Notes: generated from the sequence alone by a model not told the origin. A stretch of DNA of 6,609 bases from Malacoplasma sp. (GCA_029050415.1 JAIDMU010000152.1:1-6609), one strand, 5' to 3'; numbered from the stretch's first letter, positions 1 through 6,550 are shown. Made by a program: numbers and translations.

Positions 1-30
1 CATAATATATTGGTAAATTTTAAAAAATAA
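1..30 (+). CDS. possible C-terminal tail of an upstream gene (partial)
   Basis: Frame 1 reads HNILVNFKK and then a TAA stop at 28-30, three bases before a strong terminator stem. The other two plus frames stop within the first 16 bases. The position suits the last codons of a plus-strand gene that begins outside the window. Nine residues are too few to identify a product, so this rests only on the open frame and the terminator next to it. Confidence 0.35.
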   Translation, partial: HNILVNFKK

Positions 31-32
31 GT

Positions 33-67
33 CCTTTAAAAGAGTAATCTTTTAAAGGTTTTTATTT
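33..67 (+). terminator. intrinsic terminator upstream of the glp operon
   Basis: A perfect 11-bp stem (CCTTTAAAAGA at 33-43, TCTTTTAAAGG at 48-58) has a GTAA tetraloop and is followed by TTTTTATTT. It should end transcription from the gene to the left and insulate the glp promoter from read-through. Confidence 0.85.
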
Positions 68-87
68 GCATAATTTCTTATTTTTTT

Positions 88-126
88 AGTTAATAAAAAG
101 TGAAAAATTATAAAAGTTAATAAAAA
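88..126 (+). repeat. 12-bp direct repeat upstream of the glp promoter
   Basis: AGTTAATAAAAA occurs at 88-99 and again, identical, at 115-126, with starts 27 bp apart. The second copy lies where a -35 region would be relative to the -10 box at 142-147. It could be a pair of regulator half-sites, but in DNA this AT-rich a 12-mer can repeat by chance. Confidence 0.35.
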
Positions 127-147
127 TAGAGTTTGATTATTTATAAT
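117..147 (+). promoter_or_regulatory. probable promoter of the glpF-glpO-glpK operon
   Basis: A consensus -10 box TATAAT lies at 142-147. The -35 is weak: TTAATA at 117-122 leaves a long 19-bp spacer. The expected transcription start falls near 153-155, directly before the first leader stem-loop, leaving a leader of about 80 nt before the glpF start. The consensus -10 and its place between terminator and operon are the support; the start site is inferred. Confidence 0.55.
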
Positions 148-155
148 TCAGATTG

Positions 156-203
156 TAGGAGAAATACTATCTCCTAACCTTTTAGCACTATTACTGCTAA
201 AAG
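156..203 (+). promoter_or_regulatory. two tandem stem-loops in the glp 5' leader
   Basis: Hairpin 1 is a perfect 7-bp stem (TAGGAGA at 156-162, TCTCCTA at 170-176). Hairpin 2 is a perfect 9-bp stem (CTTTTAGCA at 179-187, TGCTAAAAG at 195-203). Both have 7-nt loops, and only two bases separate the stems. No T-run follows either stem, so neither is an ordinary terminator. Hairpin 1 would sit at the very 5' end of the predicted mRNA. The glpF ribosome binding site (AAAGGAAA, 221-228) lies outside both stems. A role in mRNA stability or in regulation by a protein or ligand is possible; I recognise no known riboswitch class. Confidence 0.6.
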
Positions 204-236
204 AAAATATAAAAATAACAAAAGGAAATAAAAAAA

Positions 237-1127
237 ATGGATATTGTTACGCAATATTGATTGGCTATGTTCTCAGAATTTATTGGAACAGCCATTCTTG
301 TTTTACTTGGAAATGGAGTTTGTGCAGCAACTTCATTGAAAAGAATGAATGCAAACCAATCTGGTAAGTGAATTGTAATCGCTATGGGATGAGGATTTGC
401 TGTATTTGTAGCTGCAACTATTTCTGCAGCAATGGGTGGTGGTGGAATGCTAAACCCAGCTGTACTTATTATGCAATCAATTGGAGCAAGTAAAGATTTA
501 CCTGCTATGATTGATGGAACTATACCTGCGAGTGGTATGTTTGCTATGGGTGTTGGTGCACTTCAAACAACAGATACAGCTGCAGTTATTACTTTAACTT
601 TCTTCATTGTTTTAATTTTTGAACTACTAGGTGCAATTTTTGGTCAAATTGTGCTTAATTTCATTAACTTTAAATTCTTAAAAGATAAAGAAAATGATTT
701 ATTAACAATTAGAGGTAGTCACTGTACTGCTCCTGCTTATAAAAATAAAGAAGAAAGAGCAGCTATCTTTAATTTCTCTTATGAATTTATGGGTACTTTA
801 ATTTTATTAGCTGCTATTTTAGCATTTAATAAATTACCAACAGGTGCTCAAGCTGATGTACAAAGTGGTGGATTTAGCTTAGGTGCTTTAAGTAACTTAG
901 CAGTTACATTTGTAATTATGTCAATTGGTTTATCATTAGGTTCTGCAACTGGTTATGCAATTAACCCAGCTAGAGACTTAATGCCAAGAATTGTATTTGC
1001 ATCTTTTGTAAATATATTCAGAAAAGAAGACAAAGTTGCAAACATTGCTGACTGAGGATATAGTTGAGTTCCAGTAGCAGGACCTATGGTTGCTGGTGTA
1101 ATTATAGGATTATTCTCATTAATTTAA
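237..1127 (+). CDS. glpF: glycerol uptake facilitator (aquaglyceroporin, MIP family)
   Basis: This 296-residue membrane channel would let glycerol diffuse into the cell for GlpK to trap. The ATG at 237 follows AAAGGAAA (221-228). Five TGA codons are read as Trp, the first at residue 8. Both pore half-helices are present: NPA at 73-75 and NPARD at 243-247. Aligned by eye to E. coli GlpF, the selectivity filter is W52, G231, Y240 (Phe in E. coli) and R246. Hydrophobic segments lie at about 10-31, 45-65, 115-142, 178-197 and 212-235, with another at the C-terminus. Oddities: the first motif reads GGGGMLNPAVL, not the usual GAHxNPAVT, and the link from the first NPA to the third membrane segment looks about 30 residues longer than usual. 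It is the first gene of a glpF-glpO-glpK operon, which supports glycerol as substrate over water. Confidence 0.93.
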
Positions 1128-1162
1128 TTCATAATTCAAATATAAATATTTAAGGATTAATT

Positions 1163-2308
1163 ATGTTTGATGTAACTATAATTGGTGGAGGAATAATAGG
1201 TTCTATTATTGCTTACCGTTTATCAAGATATAATTTAAAAATTTTATTATTAGAAAAAAATCCTGTTTTTGCTGATGAAACATCTAGAGGTAACTCTGGA
1301 GTAATTCATGGTGGATTTGATCCAGACCCTCATAAAATCGAAGCAAAACTAAATGTTTTAGGAAATAAAATCTGAAGAAATGAAATTTTTAAAGATTTAG
1401 ATTTCTCAAGAGCACAAGTTGATTCTTTAATTATAGCTTTTGATGAAAAAGAAATGGAACATGTTCATATGCTTTATGAAAGAGGATTAACAAATGGAGT
1501 ATTGGCTTCTGATATGAAAATTCTTTCTAAAGAAGAATTATTAAACAAAGAACCAAACCTTAATCCAAATGTAGCAGGTGCATTATTATGTACTTCATCA
1601 TGAGCAATTGACCCAGTTCAAGCTTCTTTAGCATTTTTAGCAGTAGCTGAAAAAAATGGAGCTATTTTAAAAAAGAATTCAAAAGTTACAGATATTTTAA
1701 GTTTAGATCATGGATTTGAAGTAACTGTTAACTACAATGAAAAAATTAATACAAAATATATAATAAATGCTGCTGGTCACTATGCAGATTCAATTGCTGA
1801 ATTAGCAGGTTATCCAGACTTTAAACAAACCACAAGAAGAGGAGAATACCGTATTCTTGACCGTTCACAAAATGGAATTGTAAATTCAATTTGTTTTATG
1901 GTTCCAACAATTCATGGTAAAGGTGTAATTGTAGCTCCAATGCTTGATGGTCATGTTTTAGTTGGGCCAACAGCAGAAGAAGGTGTTGAAAAAGAAGACA
2001 CAAGATTAGTTACAAAAGAAAAATTTGAATATATTGGTGAAATTGGAAAAAAAATTATTCCAAGTATTGATATGTCAAAAACTATCATGACATTAGCTGG
2101 ATCTAGACCAATTGATATCAAAACAAATGATTTTGTAATTAAATTTGCTAAAGGTAATGATCACTTTTTAAATGTTGCAGGTATGCAATCACCAGCAATT
2201 GCATCAGCACCAGCAATAGCTTTATATGTAGAAAAACTATTGTCAAAAAGCGGATTAGTTTTAAATCAAAAAGCAAATTTTGAAACTAAATACAAAGTAT
2301 TTCACTAA
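1163..2308 (+). CDS. glpO: FAD-dependent glycerol-3-phosphate oxidase, H2O2-forming
   Basis: The enzyme oxidises sn-glycerol-3-phosphate to dihydroxyacetone phosphate and passes electrons to O2, giving H2O2. In M. pneumoniae and M. mycoides this peroxide is a recognised cytotoxic factor. The product is 381 residues, the short mycoplasma form rather than the roughly 600-residue form of streptococci. The N-terminal Rossmann motif GGGIIG (8-13) and acidic residue E31 bind the ADP part of [16 protein letters not shown] (40-52) carries H49, the conserved His of this DAO-fold family. GSRP (313-316) supplies R315, a likely substrate-binding Arg. [14 protein letters not shown] (340-353) is the C-terminal flavin-binding segment. 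Two TGA codons are read as Trp. The ATG at 1163 has AAGGA (1152-1156) six bases upstream. It sits 35 bases after glpF and 16 before glpK, so the three are surely co-transcribed. H2O2 production is inferred from the family. Confidence 0.92.
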
Positions 2309-2324
2309 TACACGAGGTACAAAA

Positions 2325-3851
2325 ATGAATACAGAAAAAAAATATGTTGTTGCAATTGACTCTGGAACAACTTCATGTAGAACTATTATTTTTGATAAAG
2401 AGGGAAAAAGTGTATCAATTGCACAAGCTGAATTTACACAATTTTTCCCACAATCAGGATGAGTTGAACATGACCCATTAGAAATATGAACTGCTCAACT
2501 TGGAACATTACAAAGTGCCAAAACAAAAGCAGGTATTAAATCTGATAGCATTGCAGCTGTTGGGATTACTAACCAAAGAGAAACTGTAGTTTTATGAGAT
2601 AAAGAAACTGGATTACCAGTTTATAATGCTATTGTTTGACAAGATAGAAGAACAAGTGATTTTTGTGATGAATTAATTAATGCTGGATATGGTGATAAAA
2701 TTACTCAAAAAACAGGATTAATTATTAACCCATACTTTTCAGCAACAAAAATTAGATGAATCTTAAAAAATGTTCCAGAAGCTGCTGAAAAACTAGCTCA
2801 AAACAAATTATTAGCTGGAACAATTGATACTTGATTAATTTGAAAACTAACTAATGGTAAAGTTCATGCAACTGATGTTTCAAATGCATCAAGAACAATG
2901 CTTTTTAACATTAATACAATGCAATGAGATGAAGACATTTTAAACCTTTTAGGAATTCCTAAACAAATTCTTCCAGAAGTTAAATCATCTTCTGAAAATT
3001 ATGGAATTGTTGATCCTAAAATGTTTTCAAACCGTGCAGTTGCACAAGTTCCAATTACTGGAGTTGCAGGTGATCAACAATCTTCATTGTTTGGACAGCT
3101 TTGTACAGAAGTTGGAATGGTTAAAAATACATATGGTACAGGATGTTTTACTTTAGTTAACATTGGAAATAAACCAATTATTTCTAAAAATAAACTAGTT
3201 ACTACTGTTGCTTGAAAAATTGGTAACCAACCAACTGTATATGCACTAGAAGGATCAGTATTTGTTGCAGGTAGTGCAATTCAATGATTAAGAGATGCTA
3301 TGAAAGTTATTTATAGTGCTCAAGAATGTGATTTCTATTGTAGTCTTGTAAAAGACAACATTCAAAATGTTTATATGGTTCCTTCATTCACTGGACTTGG
3401 TGCACCTTATTGAGACTCAAACTCAAGAGGAGCAATCTTTGGTTTAGAAAGAGGAACTAAAAGAGAACATGTTGTAAAAGCTACTGTTGAATCTATTGCT
3501 TATCAATCTAATGACTTATTAAGTGCAATGGAAAAAGACATTGGTAAAAAAATTACAATGATGAAAGTTGATGGAGGAGCATCAAATTCAAACTATTTAA
3601 TGCAATTCCAATCATCAATTAGTAACTTAGAAATCCAAAGACCAACTAACACTGAAACTACAGCTTTAGGTGCTGCTTATTTAGCTGGTTTATGTGTAGG
3701 TTTTTGAAAATCAATTGATGAATTAAAGAACTTGAACAAAGTTGACAGATCTTTTTCTCCTAATATGTCAAGTTCAAAAGTTGAACAAAAAATTAAAGGA
3801 TGAAAAGAAGCAGTTAAAAGAACACTTAACTGAACAAAATCAATTTTGTAA
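2325..3851 (+). CDS. glpK: glycerol kinase
   Basis: The enzyme phosphorylates cytoplasmic glycerol with ATP to sn-glycerol-3-phosphate, the substrate of GlpO and a phospholipid precursor. The product is 508 residues, normal for the FGGY family. The ATP-binding DSGTTS motif is at 12-17, followed by the VGITNQRET block. The catalytic Asp is D250 in GVAGDQQ, and the C-terminal KVDGGAS and [12 protein letters not shown] blocks are present. Fourteen TGA codons are read as Trp. The ATG at 2325 has GAGG (2314-2317) seven bases upstream; an upstream in-frame ATG at 2280 lies inside glpO and is unlikely. The segment between SSENYG and VPITG, where Gram-positive GlpK carries the HPr-phosphorylated His, reads [14 protein letters not shown] and has no His, so that control appears absent. 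It is the last gene of the operon and is followed by a terminator. Confidence 0.96.
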
Positions 3852-3873
3852 AAAGAAATTAATTATTAATTTT

Positions 3874-3902
3874 AAAAAGTGCATTAATTTGCACTTTTTT
3901 TT
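3874..3902 (+). terminator. intrinsic terminator of the glp operon
   Basis: A perfect 10-bp stem (AAAAAGTGCA at 3874-3883, TGCACTTTTT at 3890-3899) has a TTAATT loop and runs into a long T-rich tract. It starts 22 bases after the glpK stop. The A-tract on the left arm means it could also work on the minus strand, but no minus-strand gene converges here. Confidence 0.88.
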
Positions 3903-3950
3903 ATTTTTTTATTCAACAAATAAAAATATTATGTTTTTTAAATTTTGATT

Positions 3951-3978
3951 TTTATTTTATTTAAAATAAAAGTATAAA
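3951..3978 (+). promoter_or_regulatory. weak candidate promoter for the HAD phosphatase gene
   Basis: TATAAA at 3973-3978 is a possible -10, with TTTATT at 3951-3956 as a poor -35 (16-bp spacer). A better -35-like TTGATT at 3945-3950 is too far away (22 bp). The gene needs its own promoter because a strong terminator precedes it, but I cannot pick the site firmly. Confidence 0.25.
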
Positions 3979-3996
3979 AAATAAACAGTAACATTT

Positions 3997-4896
3997 ATGA
4001 ACAAAAACTATAAATTTAAACATATTTTTTCTGATTTGGATGGAACACTAACTGATTCAATTAATAATCGACCTTGGTTTGATAAAAACTTAATTAAAAA
4101 AATTAATGAATTAAATAATTTTAATATTGGGTTTAGTATTGCAACTGGAAGACACTGCAAAGATGTGATTACTTTACTAAACCAAAATAAAATAACAAAT
4201 ATTGATTACATTATTGGAATTGCTGGTGCTCAAATCTATGATTGAAAAAATAAAGTTTTTTTGTGAAACAAATTCTTTGATGACAAACAAGAAAAAGTAT
4301 TTGATCAAATTTATGATTATTTAAAACAAAACCATCATAATCAATTTTCAATGATTATTTATAGCCACAATGATGGAATAGCTGATTCAATGAACTTAAT
4401 TAGTGATTCCCAATTTTTTGATGAAAACATTGGAAAATGAATTCATAGAATGAATACAAACACCCAATATTTAGATTTATATATTTGTAGAAAACTAACT
4501 TACCAAAAGATTCATAAAGTTGGAATTAAAATTCATAAAGATTTAGAAAATAGTGAACAAATCTTTGAAAAAATTAAACAAGATTTAACTAATAAATTTG
4601 GGGAATGATTTGATTTTATCAAATGTAGTACTTGTTATTTAGAAATATGCATGAAACAATATACCAAAGGTAGTGCTATAGAATTTTTAATTAATGAAAA
4701 AATTAAATTAGATTATGAAAATTTAATTTGTTTTGGTGATTCTGATAATGACTTAGCTATGTTTGAATTAATCAAAAATAGTGTTACTAGAAATTCAGCT
4801 CCACAAGAAATTAAAAATAAAGCTAAATATGTAATCGATGCTAAACCATCAACTTTTGTATTAGATGGAATTAATGACATTGTTTTAAATAAATAA
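3997..4896 (+). CDS. Cof-type HAD-IIB family phosphatase
   Basis: This 299-residue HAD-superfamily hydrolase has all four motifs. Motif I is DLDGT with nucleophile D13 and acid/base D15, motif II is ATGR with T50, motif III is Lys K224 in TKGSA, and motif IV is GDSDND (247-252). The large insert between motifs II and III is the C2 cap typical of Cof-like enzymes. These usually dephosphorylate small metabolites such as sugar phosphates, pyridoxal phosphate or FMN; the cap does not let me choose a substrate. No signal peptide is seen, so it should be cytoplasmic. Four Trp codons are TGA; W27 is TGG, the only TGG Trp codon in the complete genes here. The ATG at 3997 lacks a clear Shine-Dalgarno, but the motif I spacing fits this start. 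No T-tailed hairpin follows, so some transcripts may read into the next gene pair. Confidence 0.9.
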
Positions 4897-4920
4897 TTTT
4901 TTTAATTTAAAACAACTTTA

Positions 4921-4932
4921 AAAGTGCACTTT
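4921..4932 (+). promoter_or_regulatory. 12-bp palindrome overlapping the -35 of the next promoter
   Basis: AAAGTGCACTTT is a perfect palindrome with no spacer. Its last two bases are the first two of the -35 hexamer TTGTCA (4931-4936). A dimeric repressor bound here would block polymerase, so it is a natural operator candidate for the Panacea pair. No T-run follows, and with no loop it cannot act as an ordinary terminator hairpin. Confidence 0.45.
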
Positions 4933-4959
4933 GTCAACTTAAAAATATTAAAATATAAA
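4931..4959 (+). promoter_or_regulatory. promoter of the Panacea gene pair
   Basis: TTGTCA (4931-4936) and TATAAA (4954-4959) are separated by exactly 17 bp, and each differs from the sigma-70-type consensus by one base. Transcription would start near 4966, leaving a leader of about 57 nt. A second -10-like TATAAT lies at 4968-4973 inside an imperfect inverted repeat (4964-4978), but it has no -35 at the right distance. Confidence 0.6.
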
Positions 4960-5022
4960 TATAAGTGTATAATATACTAATTTTAATAAATTTGATCTAA
5001 TGATTTGTGGGTAGGTAAAAAT

Positions 5023-5508
5023 ATGAAAAAGTTAAATTTTAATAATTTAATTTATTTAATTAATGGTGTAAATAGTTCAATGGATGATCAACTAGAAAAT
5101 TTATATCATTACAAAAAGGTATCAGATGATCAAGAAAACAAAATAAGTGAGCTTTTTATGCATAAGATACTGTTTTTTATCTATGGAGGATTTTATAAAA
5201 ATTTTAATAAAGACCTTTTTGAACCAAATTTTGAAGCTTGAAAATATGGTCCTGTGGAAATTGACTATAGAAAAGAATATAAAATAAATGAAAATTCTAA
5301 TTTTGAAAAATTTGATTTAAAAAAATTAAATAATGATGAAAAAAAATATTTAAAAAAAACAATATCTAATTTATTAAAAAATTCTCCTTGAAACCTAGTT
5401 TCTATTTCACATGATACAATAGCATGAAAAAATAAATATGTTCCAGACAAAAACAATAAAATACTTAAAAAAGATATCATTGAATCTTTTAAAAGCATTT
5501 TAATTTAA
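5023..5508 (+). CDS. Panacea-domain (SocA-like, DUF4065) protein, probable antitoxin
   Basis: The product is 161 residues. The Panacea core starts near residue 46 (HKILFFIYGGFY) and continues into FEPNFEAWKYGPVEIDYR, with the hallmark EAWKYGPV at 71-78. Near the C-terminus are SISHDTIAW (127-135; family pattern: Ser/Thr-His-acidic, then Trp) and a final helix with KKDIIESFKSI. Three TGA codons are read as Trp, including W73 of the hallmark. The first 45 residues form a separate N-terminal segment; in the PanAT work on this family such variable regions relate to which toxin is neutralised. The ATG at 5023 has AGG (5013-5015) seven bases upstream; a TTG at 5005 in the same frame is unnecessary. 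Family members include SocA, a proteolytic adaptor and antitoxin in Caulobacter, and the PanA antitoxins. The unknown gene nine bases downstream is the likely partner. Domain call firm; antitoxin role inferred. Confidence 0.85.
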
Positions 5509-5517
5509 TTTGTTATT

Positions 5518-6045
5518 ATGTCACTTTTAAAGAAATCTCATCTTTTTATATTTAGTAATTTTTTTGATTTCAAAACAATAGAAGAAAAAGGAAAAGATGT
5601 TCAAACTGATTTTTTTTACATAGAAAGAAAATTTTATAATTGTCTTTCTACTTCACATAATAATGGTGAATTAAAAAGTAAAATAGTTTCCAGTAATAAA
5701 AATACTTGCATTTTTTATACAGGGTTAGAAAAAGAAGCAAATAACAAAATAGATTCTTTTTTATCAAAATTTAAGGAAAAGCATAGTATTGAATTAAATA
5801 ATCACTTAAGTGAAATTTTTTTAAACTACTATAAAATTGAATTTGTTTCAGGTACAAAAACTTGCTTATCTACTAAAGATAAAGGAAAATCAAAAAGACT
5901 TTTGAGTATTTTATATACTGGTAAGCCAATAATAGATTTATTAAATTTAAATCAAAATGATAAATATAAAAAAATTTCAACAAATTTTGCAAATGAATAC
6001 ACTATATACATATTAGTACCAATTGAATATAATTCATATAAATAG
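5518..6045 (+). CDS. unknown protein paired with a Panacea antitoxin; candidate toxin
   Basis: I do not recognise this 175-residue protein. It has no signal peptide or membrane helix, is rich in Lys, Asn, Ser and Phe, has no Trp at all and three Cys (in YNCLS, NTCIF and KTCLS). By eye it alternates short hydrophobic strands (HLFIFSNFF, TCIFYTG, YTIYILVPI) with charged helices (EKEANNKIDSFLSKFKEKH), suggesting a small soluble alpha/beta fold. A basic patch KDKGKSKR lies at about residues 121-128. Its ATG is nine bases after the Panacea stop with no Shine-Dalgarno, so it probably depends on translational coupling, which would keep its output below that of the first gene. A strong terminator follows. 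Toxin function is inferred only from the partner and the operon form; an unrelated hypothetical protein is the alternative. Confidence 0.75.
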   Translation: MSLLKKSHLFIFSNFFDFKTIEEKGKDVQTDFFYIERKFYNCLSTSHNNGELKSKIVSSNKNTCIFYTGLEKEANNKIDSFLSKFKEKHSIELNNHLSEIFLNYYKIEFVSGTKTCLSTKDKGKSKRLLSILYTGKPIIDLLNLNQNDKYKKISTNFANEYTIYILVPIEYNSYK

Positions 6046-6061
6046 ACTTAATAGAAATATG

Positions 6062-6117
6062 AAGTACAGCACATAATATAAAATTTATGTGAAGTACTTT
6101 TTTATTTTCTTTTTTTT
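6062..6117 (+). terminator. intrinsic terminator of the Panacea gene pair
   Basis: The two-part stem is AAGTAC (6062-6067) with GTACTT (6094-6099) and CACATAA (6070-6076) with TTATGTG (6085-6091), separated by a 2x2 internal mismatch. The loop is 8 nt and the stem is followed by TTTTTATTTTCTTTTTTTT. It starts 17 bases after the stop codon and closes the two-gene unit. Confidence 0.85.
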
Positions 6118-6397
6118 AAAAATAAAAAGATCCATACAATAACTAATACACATAAAATGATCTAATTATTTTATTATGCATTTATAAGAAAATGAAAAGT
6201 GAACCATCTATATTTTTCTTTTTATATTAAAAAAACGCATTTAAACTTTCTTTCAAATGCACAGATGATAAAAAATTACCTTTGCAACAAAATAATCATT
6301 TAATTAAAGTTATTATTAATTTAAACATTAGACATAAGCAATTGAAATATACATAAAATACATTAAAAAATAATGATATGAGTTAACCTATTTATAT
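6118..6397. other. AT-rich intergenic stretch without a convincing gene
   Basis: Nothing here resembles a known protein or a tRNA or rRNA. The visible structure is the minus-strand hairpin at 6231-6260. A weak plus-strand promoter candidate for the next gene is TTGAAA at 6342-6347 with TAAAAA at 6364-6369 (16-bp spacer). On the minus strand a 33-codon reading frame runs from 6328 to 6227, ending inside the T-run after that hairpin; it has no Shine-Dalgarno. Confidence 0.6.
6231..6260 (-). terminator. terminator-like hairpin on the minus strand
   Basis: Read on the minus strand, GCATTT (6260-6255) and AAATGC (6242-6237) pair. The stem extends inward by one G-T and two A-T pairs around a 6-nt loop. 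One C-G position later comes a run of seven T. On the plus strand there is no T-run after the stem, so the polarity is minus. No recognisable minus-strand gene precedes it. It could end a short untranslated RNA or be a relic. Confidence 0.45.
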
Positions 6398-6550
6398 ATG
6401 GAAATAAATATTATCAAATACATTCTAAAAAAATATATTGAAACTTATGGTGATGATTTGTTTAAAAAATCACTAAAAGAAATAAAAGAAAATCAAGAAA
6501 AAAATCAAACAAATCAAATAAATCAAACTGAAGAACAAAATGTTATTGTT
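6398..6550 (+). CDS. N-terminal fragment of an unrecognised gene, cut by the contig end
   Basis: Fifty-one codons from the ATG at 6398 are genomic. The start reads MEINIIKYILKKYIETYGDD and continues with a charged amphipathic helix (FKKSLKEIKENQEKN) and a Gln/Asn-rich stretch with NQT, NQI and NQT units. There is no Shine-Dalgarno, and in-frame stops at 6371-6376 exclude an earlier start in this frame. I do not recognise the family; a helical N-terminus that becomes Gln/Asn-rich would suit many mollicute proteins, including mobile-element proteins. An assembly often breaks in repeats, so a multicopy gene is possible but unproven. The frame stays open through the following adapter sequence, so automatic annotation would add about 19 false residues. 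Confidence 0.5.
6502..6528 (+). repeat. three 9-bp tandem units coding for Asn-Gln-Thr/Ile
   Basis: AAATCAAAC (6502-6510), AAATCAAAT (6511-6519) and AAATCAAAC (6520-6528) follow each other without gaps. The 9-bp unit keeps the frame, so copy-number change would lengthen or shorten the Gln/Asn-rich segment without a frameshift. Confidence 0.75.

Noticed and set aside
33..67. Terminator at the left edge as part of a glp riboswitch or attenuator
   Set aside because: It lies upstream of the TATAAT promoter and next to a probable upstream stop codon, so it ends the previous gene instead.
432..1055. Separate 207-residue gene within glpF
   Set aside because: It is the internal part of glpF between two TGA codons; with TGA as Trp the frame runs from 237 to 1127.
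1163..1375. Broken or fragmented glpO and glpK genes (several short pieces)
   Set aside because: All breaks are in-frame TGA codons at positions suited to Trp; under code 4 each gene is intact and full length.
3742..3948. 68-residue plus-strand reading frame overlapping the glpK end and terminator
   Set aside because: It is out of frame with glpK, runs through the terminator stem, and has only Lys/Phe-rich filler sequence.
4964..4978. AGTGTATAATATACT inverted repeat as a second operator
   Set aside because: The arms have a mismatch, the site is almost pure A/T, and it overlaps a -10-like box, so chance similarity is likely.
5005..5022. TTG start six codons upstream for the Panacea gene
   Set aside because: The ATG at 5023 has an AGG at proper distance, and a TTG start would add residues without family support.
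5265..5498. 77-residue minus-strand reading frame
   Set aside because: It lies entirely antisense to the Panacea gene, has low-complexity Phe-rich composition, and the plus frame has clear family motifs.
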